Part shown: one piece after another, positions 16,910 through 24,322 of the stretch | Layout: the number at the start of each line of letters is the position of its first letter | Numbering within the stretch: position 1 is the first letter of the stretch | Origin: Streptomyces sp. NBC_01314 | Lineage (GTDB): Bacteria; Actinomycetota; Actinomycetes; Streptomycetales; Streptomycetaceae | Direction of reading: 5' to 3' | Assembly (NCBI RefSeq): GCF_041435215.1 | Contig: NZ_CP108394.1 | Span: 5,580,001-5,644,000, forward strand | Length of the DNA: 64,000 nucleotides | Notes under the pieces: model-generated | Seen by the model: only the letters and a program-made list of their open reading frames with translations | Told to the model about the DNA's origin: nothing | Databases searched by the model: none | Position numbers and translations under genes: made by a program

Positions 16910-18211
16910 TTACACCGGTACGTGAACCGTCTCCACCCGGCTCGCCACCAGCCGTTCCCGTTCCCGGCGGGCCGCGCGGCCGCGCAGGCGGAAAATCTGG
17001 GTGAGGCCGAGGGCCTGGAGGACGAAGACCGCGGAGAAGGCGACGCGGTAGTCGTCGTCGGTCAGGTCCAGGAGGACGCCCACCGCGAAGAGGGTGGTCA
17101 TCGAGGCGACGAAACCACCCATGTTGGTGATTCCGGAGGCGGTGCCCTGACGCTCCGGCGGGTTCGCCGGGCGGGCGAAGTCGAAGCCGAGCATCGAGGC
17201 CGGGCCGCAGGCGCCGAGGACCGCGCAGAGGACGATCAGGAGCCACATCGGCGCGTGCTCACCGGGGTACAGGATCGTGGTCGCCCACACCACCGCCGTC
17301 GTGAAGACCGTACCGAGGGCCAGCGGCAGCCGCGCCGCGTGGTGCCGGGCGACGATCTGGCCGTACACCAGTCCGACGACCATGTTGGACAGGACGACGA
17401 GAGTGAGCAGTTCACCGGCGGTGCCGCGGCTGAGACCCTGCGCCTGGACCAGGAACGGCAGCCCCCACAGCAGCAGGAACATCATCGCCGGGAACTGGGT
17501 GGTGAAGTGCACCCACATCCCGAGCCGGGTGCCGGGCTCCCGCCAGGACGCCGCGATCTGCCGCCGTACGAACGCGGCCCCGCGGTGCGGGAACGGCTCC
17601 GGCTCGTGCCCCTCGGGATGGTCCTTCAGGAACAGCAGGGTCAGGACCAGGACGACGAGACCGGCGACCGAGCTGCCCGCGAACGCCGCCGTCCAGCCCA
17701 CCCCGTGCAACAGCCGGGCCAGCAGCAGCGTCGAGACCAGGTTGCCCGCCATGCCGACCAGGCCCGCCATCTGAGCGACCATCGGCCCGCGCCGGGCCGG
17801 GAACCAGCGGCTGCCCAGCCGCAGCACACTGATGAACGTCATCGCGTCGCCGCAGCCCAGCAGCGCCCGCGACGCCAGCGCCGTGCCGTACGACGGCGAC
17901 AGCGCGAAGCCGATCTGGCCGGCCGTGAACAGCAGGATGCCCAGGATCAGCACCTTCTTGGTGCCGATTCGGTCGACCAGCAGGCCGACGGGTATCTGCA
18001 TGCCTGCGTAGACCAGCAGCTGGAGTATCGAGAAGGCCGACAGCGCGGAGGCACCCACCTGGAAGCGGTCGGCGGCGTCGAGGCCGGCCACGCCCAGCGA
18101 CGTACGGAAGATGACGGCGACGAAGTAGACGGAGACGCCCACACTCCAGACGGCGAGGGCGCGACGGCCGCCGGGCGGATCCCCGGGCAGGGACCCGGCG
18201 GACGACGACAT
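16910..18211 (-). CDS. MFS transporter
   Basis: A 433-residue major facilitator with 12 predicted membrane helices. The motif LLVDRIGTKKVLILG between helices 2 and 3 is the usual MFS motif A region, and residues ~195-215 form the central cytoplasmic loop (DHPEGHEPEPFPHRG). The start region (RRALAVWSVGVSVYFVAVIF) resembles anion/sugar-acid family transporters, but the substrate is unknown. It begins 12 bases after the GntR stop, so the regulator and transporter form one operon, suggesting substrate-responsive control. A TTG overlapping the GntR stop is an alternative start. Confidence 0.88.
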   Translation of the reverse strand: MSSSAGSLPGDPPGGRRALAVWSVGVSVYFVAVIFRTSLGVAGLDAADRFQVGASALSAFSILQLLVYAGMQIPVGLLVDRIGTKKVLILGILLFTAGQIGFALSPSYGTALASRALLGCGDAMTFISVLRLGSRWFPARRGPMVAQMAGLVGMAGNLVSTLLLARLLHGVGWTAAFAGSSVAGLVVLVLTLLFLKDHPEGHEPEPFPHRGAAFVRRQIAASWREPGTRLGMWVHFTTQFPAMMFLLLWGLPFLVQAQGLSRGTAGELLTLVVLSNMVVGLVYGQIVARHHAARLPLALGTVFTTAVVWATTILYPGEHAPMWLLIVLCAVLGACGPASMLGFDFARPANPPERQGTASGITNMGGFVASMTTLFAVGVLLDLTDDDYRVAFSAVFVLQALGLTQIFRLRGRAARRERERLVASRVETVHVPV

Positions 18212-18222
18212 GGCGGGGCGGC

Positions 18223-18903
18223 TCAACGGACCTCACCCCGCGCCAGCATGGAGAACCAGCTGACGTGCCGGTGCACGAGCGCCACGGCCGCCTCCGCGTC
18301 ATTCGCGCGCAGCGCCTGGAGGATCTCCTCGTGCTCGCTGAGCGTCTTGGTGATGCGGTCGGGATGGGCGTGCATCACGGCGACGCCCATACGCAGCTGC
18401 CGGTCGCGGAGTTGGTCGTAGAGGCGGGAGAGGATCTCGTTCCCCCCGCTGCGGACTATCTCGGCGTGGAAACAGCGGTCGGTGACCGCGGCGCCCGCCA
18501 GGTCTCCGGCGGCGGCCTGCGCCTTCTGCTGCTCCAGGAGGCTCTCCAGGCGCTCGATCAGCCGCGGCGAGGCCGGGACCGTCTTGCGGACCGCGTGCTC
18601 CTCGACCAACTGCCGGGTCTCGACGACGTCCGCGATCTCCTGCGCGGAGACGGGCAGCACCAGGGCGCCCTTCTTCGGGTAGAGCCTGATCAGCCCCTCG
18701 GCCTCCAGCCGCAGCAGGGCCTCCCGCACCGGCGTCCGGGACACCCCGACCGCCTCGGCCAACTCGCCCTCGGTGAGCAGCGTGCCGCCCTCGTAACGCC
18801 GTTCGAGAACACCCTGTTTGACGTGGGTGTAGACACGGTCGGCCGCGGGGGCCTGCTTCACGGCGGGGGCGGGGGTGGCAGCTGGCGCGGTGGGCATGCC
18901 CAC
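18223..18903 (-). CDS. GntR family regulator (FadR/FCD subfamily)
   Basis: A 226-residue regulator. The winged helix lies at residues ~20-85 (LTEGELAEAVGVSRTPVREA, LLRLEAEGLIRLYPKKGALV). The FCD ligand domain follows, with the metal-binding Asp/His pattern in DRCFHAEIVRSGGN and the closing HEEILQALRANDAEAAVALV and HRHVSWF. It precedes and probably controls the MFS gene. An AT-richer stretch just upstream (TTGTATCTAAG on the minus strand) may hold its operator or promoter. Confidence 0.9.
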   Translation of the reverse strand: MGMPTAPAATPAPAVKQAPAADRVYTHVKQGVLERRYEGGTLLTEGELAEAVGVSRTPVREALLRLEAEGLIRLYPKKGALVLPVSAQEIADVVETRQLVEEHAVRKTVPASPRLIERLESLLEQQKAQAAAGDLAGAAVTDRCFHAEIVRSGGNEILSRLYDQLRDRQLRMGVAVMHAHPDRITKTLSEHEEILQALRANDAEAAVALVHRHVSWFSMLARGEVR

Positions 18904-19132
18904 AGCTTAGATACAACACGTACCCATGGATGGCGGTCGTCCACGATCCGGACGAAATCCCACCGTGAACCTGTCGGAGGAGTGTGAAATGGACTTGAAT
19001 TGACCCCCGCGCCACCCGGAGCACATCCTTTTGTGCTACTCGTTTGTCACACGAGAAGCGGCCCTGCATGCCCGCAACCGGAGCCCAAGTGGCCGCGCTC
19101 CACAGACATTTGACGCAATCGGGGTACTTGAC

Positions 19133-20032
19133 TTGATTACCGCCATAAAGGGCGTACGTGTCCGCAGAGCCGCTGCAGTCGTCGTGACCACCGGTGCGAT
19201 GATCGCGACCGGAGTCGTCGGCTCCGCTCCCGCACAGGCCGCCCCCGCGAAGCCCACGATCACCGCCAAGGGCGGGTTCGTGATGAACAACGCGACCGGC
19301 AAGACGCTGTTCACCAAGGCCGCTGACACCAAGAGGCTCACCGCCTCCACCACGAAGATCATGACCGCCAAGGTCGTGCTGTCGCAGTCGAACCTGGACC
19401 TCAACGCCAAGGTGACGATCAAGAAGGCGTACAGCGACTACATCGTCGCCAATGGCGCCTCGACGGCCAACCTGATCGTCGGCGACAAGGTCACCGTCCG
19501 TCAGCTGCTGTACGGGATGATGCTGAAGTCGGGCTGCGAGGCGGCGATGGCGCTGGCTGACAAGTTCGGTTCCGGCTCGACGGTCTCGGCCCGCACCAAG
19601 AACTTCATCGCCAAGATGAACACCACGGCCAAGAGCCTCGGCATGACGAACACGAAGTTCGACTCGTTCGACGGCATCAGCAAGGGCGCGAACGCCTCGA
19701 CTCCGCGTGACCTCACCAAGCTCGCGCGCAACGTCATGAAGAACTCGACGTTCAAGACCATCGTGGCGACGAAGTCGTACACGGCGAAGACAGTCACCGC
19801 GTCCGGCAGCACCCGCACCATGGCGGCGTGGAACAACACCAACGAGCTTCTCGGCTGGAAGGGCACGATCGGCATCAAGACGGGCTCCGGCACCGAGGCC
19901 AAGTACTGCCTCGTCTTCGCCGCGACCCGCAGCGGAAAGACGATCGTGGGCACCGTCCTCACCGCCACCAACGCGACCACCCGCATGGCGGACGTGAAGA
20001 AGCTGATGGACTACGGCTTCGCCACGCTGTAG
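19133..20032 (+). CDS. dacA: D-alanyl-D-alanine carboxypeptidase
   Basis: A secreted penicillin-binding serine peptidase, 299 residues, that trims the terminal D-Ala of peptidoglycan stem peptides. The SxxK motif is STTK (in LTASTTKIMTAKVVL), the second motif is SGC (MLKSGCEAAMALADK), and the third is KTG (IGIKTGSGTEA). A signal peptide is clear (RVRRAAAVVVTTGAMIATGV, cleavage after SAPAQAA). The frame is open upstream to 19031, but only TTG codons are available; TTG 19133 gives a normal-length leader and is preferred with moderate confidence. A strong hairpin follows. Confidence 0.9.
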   Translation: MITAIKGVRVRRAAAVVVTTGAMIATGVVGSAPAQAAPAKPTITAKGGFVMNNATGKTLFTKAADTKRLTASTTKIMTAKVVLSQSNLDLNAKVTIKKAYSDYIVANGASTANLIVGDKVTVRQLLYGMMLKSGCEAAMALADKFGSGSTVSARTKNFIAKMNTTAKSLGMTNTKFDSFDGISKGANASTPRDLTKLARNVMKNSTFKTIVATKSYTAKTVTASGSTRTMAAWNNTNELLGWKGTIGIKTGSGTEAKYCLVFAATRSGKTIVGTVLTATNATTRMADVKKLMDYGFATL

Positions 20033-20052
20033 CCACAACAGCACCAGCATGA

Positions 20053-20090
20053 CGAAGGGGGCCGTCGCTCGACAGCGACAGCCCCCTTCG
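20053..20090. terminator. Bidirectional terminator hairpin
   Basis: A near-perfect 17-bp stem (CGAAGGGGGCCGTCGCT with AGCGACAGCCCCCTTCG, one mismatch) lies between the carboxypeptidase stop and the convergent DUF397 gene. Confidence 0.8.
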
Positions 20091-20094
20091 TGGT

Positions 20095-20286
20095 TCAGCC
20101 CCGAGTCCGCCCCACATGGTTGGCAAACGATGCCCACGCCCTTGGCGTGAGCCGGAGTATCGGCCCGTCCGGGTCCTTGGAGTCCCGGACGGCGACGGCG
20201 CCGGGGATGTTGCGGGCGACTTCGACGCACTCGCCGTGCGCATCGCCGCTGCTGTACGTAGACCTCGTGAACTCGAACCCGGGCAT
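20095..20286 (-). CDS. DUF397 domain protein
   Basis: A 63-residue DUF397 protein (FTRSTYSSGDAHGECVEVAR, then VRDSKDPDGPILRLTPRAW, both typical). It starts 6 bases after the XRE-DUF5753 stop, repeating the regulator-DUF397 order seen at 13014-14073. It ends at the bidirectional hairpin. Confidence 0.88.
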   Translation of the reverse strand: MPGFEFTRSTYSSGDAHGECVEVARNIPGAVAVRDSKDPDGPILRLTPRAWASFANHVGRTRG

Positions 20287-20292
20287 GTCGGC

Positions 20293-21171
20293 CTACATCT
20301 CCTTGCGGATGCTGTCGATGAAGCTGAGGGATTCATGCCGCGCCATCCCCAGCTGGGTGAGGCGATCGAAGATCGCGTTGTGGCGCGCGGCATCAGTTTC
20401 ACTCTCCAGCCAGACCTTCGTCGAGACGGTATCCGCCTGTACGAGGTCCAGGGCACCCGGCTCGGCGAAGGAAACCACAGTGAAGGCACTGGTCATCCCC
20501 GGGTGGGCACCCGCGAAGAACGGGACGATCTGCACCCGCACGTTGGGTAGTTGCGCCGTTCCGAGGAGGTGGTCCAACTGGGAACGCATCACGTCTCGCC
20601 CGCCGACCCACTGCCGCAGCGCCCCCTCATGCAGCATCACCCAGAGCTGCACCGGGCGCTCACCGGTCAGCCGCGCCTTGCGAGCCATCCTCGCCTCGAC
20701 AAAGGACTCGATTTCACCGGCGTCTTCCCAGGTTCCGTTACCCACCGCGAGGGCCCGAGCATAGTCCGGCGTCTGCAAGAGGCCCGGGACAAAGGTGAGT
20801 TGCCAGGTCCGTAGCTCTGTGGCGATGTCCTCCAAGGCGACGTACTCCATCTGCGCCTTCAGCTGGGGGTATTGGTTCCACCAACCCTGGACCCTGCGTC
20901 GGTCTCGGTCGGCCTTCGCGATGGCCAGCAGCCTACCGATCACCAACTCGTCCTTCTCGCCGTACAGATGGCAAAGTGCCCTGACGTCAGGATCCCGCAA
21001 CGGCACTTGGCCGCGCTCTATCTTCGCGACCTTCGTGACGGACGCCGTCAGCGCCTCGGCAGCATGCGCTTGGCGCAATGAGCACGCCTCACGCATGCGT
21101 AGCAGCTCTCCGCCAAGCCTGCGCCCCAGGACGGTTGTGACAGTCCGCCCACGGTCAGGGTTGTTGCCCAT
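20293..21171 (-). CDS. XRE family regulator with DUF5753
   Basis: A 292-residue WhiJ-type regulator. XRE helix-turn-helix at residues ~15-70 (GGELLRMREACSLRQAHAAE, TASVTKVAKIERGQVPLRDP), DUF5753 from ~105 (TFVPGLLQTPDYARAL, VEARMARKARLTGERPVQLW, LHEGALRQWVGG, VQIVPFFAGAHPG). GGAAGGA lies eight bases before the ATG. A DUF397 gene follows and an anti-sigma-type ATPase gene is divergent, making the second complete WhiJ-like set in the window. Confidence 0.9.
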   Translation of the reverse strand: MGNNPDRGRTVTTVLGRRLGGELLRMREACSLRQAHAAEALTASVTKVAKIERGQVPLRDPDVRALCHLYGEKDELVIGRLLAIAKADRDRRRVQGWWNQYPQLKAQMEYVALEDIATELRTWQLTFVPGLLQTPDYARALAVGNGTWEDAGEIESFVEARMARKARLTGERPVQLWVMLHEGALRQWVGGRDVMRSQLDHLLGTAQLPNVRVQIVPFFAGAHPGMTSAFTVVSFAEPGALDLVQADTVSTKVWLESETDAARHNAIFDRLTQLGMARHESLSFIDSIRKEM

Positions 21172-21428
21172 GCAGCGATCCTTCCAGCTGAGTGACCCCA
21201 GTCTGTAGGTCCTCGGAGCACCTCACAATCTTGGCAGGGATTTTTCTGCCACGTTCGATTGCTGCCGAAGCTCGCTCGGCGCTACGGTCGGTATCCGGTC
21301 GCCCACTCAGTGACACCAGTTGGCGGAAGGCACCGTACTGCCCAAGCCAGGGCCTGGACGGCAGAGCCACCACCCCACCCACCTGGTCACCGCCACGGGC
21401 ACCCGGTAATGCACAAGGAGGTGCGCCC

Positions 21429-21872
21429 ATGACCGATTCCTGTCCTCCCCCCTTCAACCGGCCCAAGGCCCACGAACGCTACGACGCCGTCAGCTACGCC
21501 CCCACCCCGGGCAACATCCCCGCCGCCCGCAGGCACGTCGCCCAACTCGCCGTCGACTGGGGCCATCCCGGCGCAGCCGGCGACGCGGCGCTACTCGCGA
21601 GCGAGCTGTGCACCAACGCTCTGCTGCACGGGCGCCTGCGGGACCGGCTGTTCCGCGTGGAGACGTCCCTGAACGGCAACGCGCTGCGCGTCGCCGTCAC
21701 CGATCCGAGGGGTGAACGGCTGCCGGAGGCCCGCACAGCGGAGGACAGCGACCAGTCCGGGCGCGGGCTGCTCATCATCCGCGCCCTCGCCAGCCGCTGG
21801 GCCGTCGAGAAGCTCACCGTGGGCAAGAGGATCTGGGCGGAGCTGGACGTTCCGGGAGGAGCGGATGCGTAG
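21429..21872 (+). CDS. Anti-sigma-type ATP-binding protein (HATPase_c_2)
   Basis: A 147-residue GHKL single-domain ATPase. N box is ASELCTNALLHG, the G1 region VAVTDPRGERLP, and the G2 region GRGLLIIRALASRWAV. AAGGAG lies eight bases before the ATG, a strong ribosome site. It is a paralogue in type of the protein at 12338-12781 but differs widely in sequence. It is divergent from the XRE-DUF5753 gene and may bind an anti-sigma antagonist or that regulator. Confidence 0.87.
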   Translation: MTDSCPPPFNRPKAHERYDAVSYAPTPGNIPAARRHVAQLAVDWGHPGAAGDAALLASELCTNALLHGRLRDRLFRVETSLNGNALRVAVTDPRGERLPEARTAEDSDQSGRGLLIIRALASRWAVEKLTVGKRIWAELDVPGGADA

Positions 21873-21936
21873 GCTCCTCGGCCGTCTCCGAAGGTGCCGC
21901 GGCGGTACCTTGGCCGCACGGCGAAAGGGGATGCAG

Positions 21937-22284
21937 ATGGCAGCCGAGTGGCAGAACGCGGTGACAGAGGCTCTGGAAGCCACGGGATTCAACAGCGTGG
22001 TCGTCCAGCGCAACGTCGACGGCATCGGGGCGGCCCTGCGAATCGACCACCGGGCCGACTTCTACGCGGAACTGGGCTCCCTCGCCGACTCCGCCCGCTT
22101 CGAGGCCTTCCTCAACCACTGGTGGACCCAGGCACTCGCCGACTCGGCGCCCGACGAGGACGCACGCGAGCGGGCAATCGAGTTCGCCGACGTGACCGTG
22201 TCCCTGTACGCGCGATCCGCAGGTGGACCCACATCCACCCAAGCCGAGATCGAAGCCCTCGTCGCCGGAGCGGAAGCCCCTTGA
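21937..22284 (+). CDS. Putative antitoxin of ParE/RelE-type pair
   Basis: A 115-residue protein (MAAEWQNAVTEALEATGFNS, FYAELGSLADSARFEAFLNH) with an acidic, helical C-terminus (ARERAIEFADVTVSLYA, AEIEALVAGAEAP). I do not recognise a named antitoxin family. The call rests on the overlap of its TGA with the TTG of a clear RelE/ParE-fold toxin (TTGA). AAAGGGG gives proper spacing to ATG 21937; ATG 21931 is the alternative. No helix-turn-helix is evident, so autoregulation is uncertain. Confidence 0.6.
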   Translation: MAAEWQNAVTEALEATGFNSVVVQRNVDGIGAALRIDHRADFYAELGSLADSARFEAFLNHWWTQALADSAPDEDARERAIEFADVTVSLYARSAGGPTSTQAEIEALVAGAEAP

Positions 22285-22535
22285 GCTACACGATCATCTG
22301 GGAGCGAGCCGCTTCCGAAGGCCTCAAGCGGCTCCGGGCGCGCGACGGCGGCGCCGTGAAGCCTCTCGTCCAAGCGATCAACGCACTCGCCCGGAATCCC
22401 GAGCCGGCCACGAGCGGCAAGCTCGGCAATACCAACCTGAGACGCCTGCGCGTCGGCGTCTACAGGGCCACGTACGAGATCGACGGTGACACCGTCTCCG
22501 TCAAGATCCTCATGGTCGGCAGCACAGCCGTTTGA
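22281..22535 (+). CDS. RelE/ParE family toxin
   Basis: An 84-residue basic protein with the RelE/ParE wording: SYTIIWERAASEGLKRL, INALARNPEPATSGKL, NLRRLRVGVYRATYEIDGDT and VSVKILMVGSTAV. RelE-type members cleave mRNA on the ribosome; ParE-type poison gyrase; sequence alone does not decide. The start is TTG, fused to the upstream stop as TTGA, so translation depends on the antitoxin gene. It is followed by Bro-N-like sequence. Confidence 0.82.
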   Translation: MSYTIIWERAASEGLKRLRARDGGAVKPLVQAINALARNPEPATSGKLGNTNLRRLRVGVYRATYEIDGDTVSVKILMVGSTAV

Positions 22536-22597
22536 CCGACAGCGGAACAGGACAGGGCTATCCCTTCGCGCGACGAAGGGGCAGCCCTCTTCATTTC

Positions 22598-23146
22598 ATG
22601 TTCCGCATGCCCAACACCAAGGCGATCCGACTGAATCACAAGCCGAACAGCCAGCGTCGGCGACTTCGTTACACGGCTACCGAGGCCCGCGTCCGCCGAC
22701 TGACCATGCCGGACGGGACGCACTGGTTCCCGGCGGTGGATGTCTGCAAGCAGTTGGGCTACACCACGCCGCGAAAGGCTCTCCTCGACCATGTCCCAGA
22801 GAAGCATCGAGACATTCTTGAGACAGTGACTGGAGGTCACTGTCTCAGCATTCCAGCAGGTAGAGAGTGGTGCCGAGACCTTAACCTCACCGATCTCCAG
22901 GGGCTGATCCTTCTCGTCAGCGCCTGCACCGATCGGAATGTATCCCTTAAAAGTCGGTCGCCGAAGTGATCGAGACCGTGCGATGGATGGCCCCTACACT
23001 CTTGAGGAGGCTGAGGTAGAGCCCGCCGAGCCAACCCCCCTCGCCTACGCCATGCCCGAGCAGGTCGCCGAAGCCATCGTCCGGCTCGAAGAGCGCAACC
23101 TTCGGGCGAACGAGCAGTTTGCGTGGCATAGCACAAATCGCTGGCT
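22598..23146 (+). pseudogene. Decayed duplicate of Bro-N antirepressor-like gene
   Basis: The sequence matches the intact gene at 23254-24234 over most of the Bro-N domain (VRRLTMPDGTHWFPAVDVCK, LNLTDLQGLILLVSACT), but one base is lost near 22670, four bases near 22950, and one base near 22985, where coding resumes as YTLEEAEVEPAEP and AMPEQVAEAIVRLEERNL. The copy stops matching near 23146 and lacks the C-terminal half. The region is less GC-rich than its neighbours. A further short shared string (CAAGCCGAACAGCC) lies at both ends, suggesting tandem duplication followed by decay. Confidence 0.75.
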
Positions 23147-23217
23147 GGATCGCAAGCCGAACAGCCGATCTTCCCTCGCAATGGGGAACATCGTTTATCT
23201 GGCTGGCATATTCGAAT

Positions 23218-23245
23218 TCCTCCGCCCTACGTTCCGGGGCGGAGG
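23218..23245 (+). promoter_or_regulatory. Hairpin covering the Bro-N gene ribosome site
   Basis: CCTCCGCCC pairs with GGGGCGGAGG, eight bases before ATG 23254. The right arm contains the GGAGG Shine-Dalgarno sequence, so the fold would hide it. This could be translational control or a terminator remnant. Confidence 0.4.
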
Positions 23246-23253
23246 TGGTTCAC

Positions 23254-24234
23254 ATGATCGAACCCAGCATGCACCAACCCGACCCGCGCACGCAGCAGGA
23301 TGCGCTCGACGTCGGCGACTTCGTCTACGCGGCCACCGGAGCCCGCGTCCGCCGACTGACCATGCCTGACGGGACGCACTGGTTCCCGGCGGTGGATGTC
23401 TGCAAGCAGTTGGGACACACCAACTCTCGGCAGGCACTCTCCGACCATGTTCCAGAGGAGCACCGAGAGATTATTGAGACCGTAACTGGAGCTTACGGTC
23501 TCAGCATTCCCGCAGGTAGAGAGTGGCGTCGAGACCTGAATCTCATCGACCTCCAGGGGCTGATCCTTCTCGTCAGCGCCTGCACCAAAGCCGAATGCGC
23601 ACCGTTCAAACAGTGGGTCGCCCAGGTCATCGAGACCATTCAGCGAGAGGGCTCCTACACGCTGGAGGAGGCCGAGGTACAGCCCACCGGGCCGGGCACC
23701 CCCGTCGCCTACGCCATGCCCGAACAGGTCGCCGAGGCCATCGTCCGGCTCGAAGAGCGCAACCTTCAGGCGGACGAGCAGCATGCAGTCGCACAGCACA
23801 AGTCACTCGCTCTGCAACAGGACACACTGGAGACCCAGCGCACCATGCTGGAGACACAGCGCGCCACACTCGCCGCCCAACAAGCCATCGCCCAGGCCAT
23901 GGAACGCATCGCGAACAGGCTCGACACCCTCGCGCTCGACCGGCCGGCACCCGCCCCCGAGTTCTCGACGCAGCCGACCACGGAGTCCGTGCTGGCCGAC
24001 TGGCGGAAGCGGTTGTCGGTGACGGAGGACGTGTGGACGGTGGCCGTGGTGATCGCCCCGGTGCTCGTCGAGGAGGGCGAGTTGCGTCAGCCACTGGAGG
24101 CGATCGCGGCCCGTACGGGGCTGTCGGTGCACCGCGTCAACGAATGTATGCGGATGCTGCGCAAGCACGCCTGCATCCATCCCCAGGGGGCGACGGTGGA
24201 AGGGGCACCGGTGTATGTGCTCAGCCCACGCTGA
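23254..24234 (+). CDS. Bro-N domain antirepressor-like protein
   Basis: A 326-residue protein. Residues ~25-130 form a BRO/prophage antirepressor N-terminal domain (VRRLTMPDGTHWFPAVDVCK, SDHVPEEHREIIETV, LQGLILLVSACTKAECAPFK). A coiled-coil-like Gln/Thr repeat follows (LALQQDTLETQRTMLETQRA, TLAAQQAIAQAMERI), then a C-terminal winged-helix-like region (LEAIAARTGLSVHRVNECMR). Bro-N proteins bind DNA and occur in phages and in chromosomal islands of Streptomyces; target and trigger are unknown. GGAGG with 8-base spacing fixes the start. It lies downstream of a toxin-antitoxin pair and a decayed copy of itself. Confidence 0.85.
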   Translation: MIEPSMHQPDPRTQQDALDVGDFVYAATGARVRRLTMPDGTHWFPAVDVCKQLGHTNSRQALSDHVPEEHREIIETVTGAYGLSIPAGREWRRDLNLIDLQGLILLVSACTKAECAPFKQWVAQVIETIQREGSYTLEEAEVQPTGPGTPVAYAMPEQVAEAIVRLEERNLQADEQHAVAQHKSLALQQDTLETQRTMLETQRATLAAQQAIAQAMERIANRLDTLALDRPAPAPEFSTQPTTESVLADWRKRLSVTEDVWTVAVVIAPVLVEEGELRQPLEAIAARTGLSVHRVNECMRMLRKHACIHPQGATVEGAPVYVLSPR

Positions 24235-24257
24235 CGGCGTCTGAGGGACTCACATAG

Positions 24258-24296
24258 AAAGGGCCGACCGCAAGGCAAAGTTGCGGTCGGCCCTTT
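24258..24296. terminator. Bidirectional terminator
   Basis: A 16-bp perfect stem (AAAGGGCCGACCGCAA with TTGCGGTCGGCCCTTT, 7-base loop) lies between the Bro-N gene and the convergent bkd E2 gene. Confidence 0.85.
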
Positions 24297-24322
24297 CGTG
24301 CTGAGCTTATCCGGTCACGCTC

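Noticed and set aside
18299..20230. 643-codon minus frame
   Set aside because: It is antisense to the carboxypeptidase and a shifted frame of GntR; no domain is seen.
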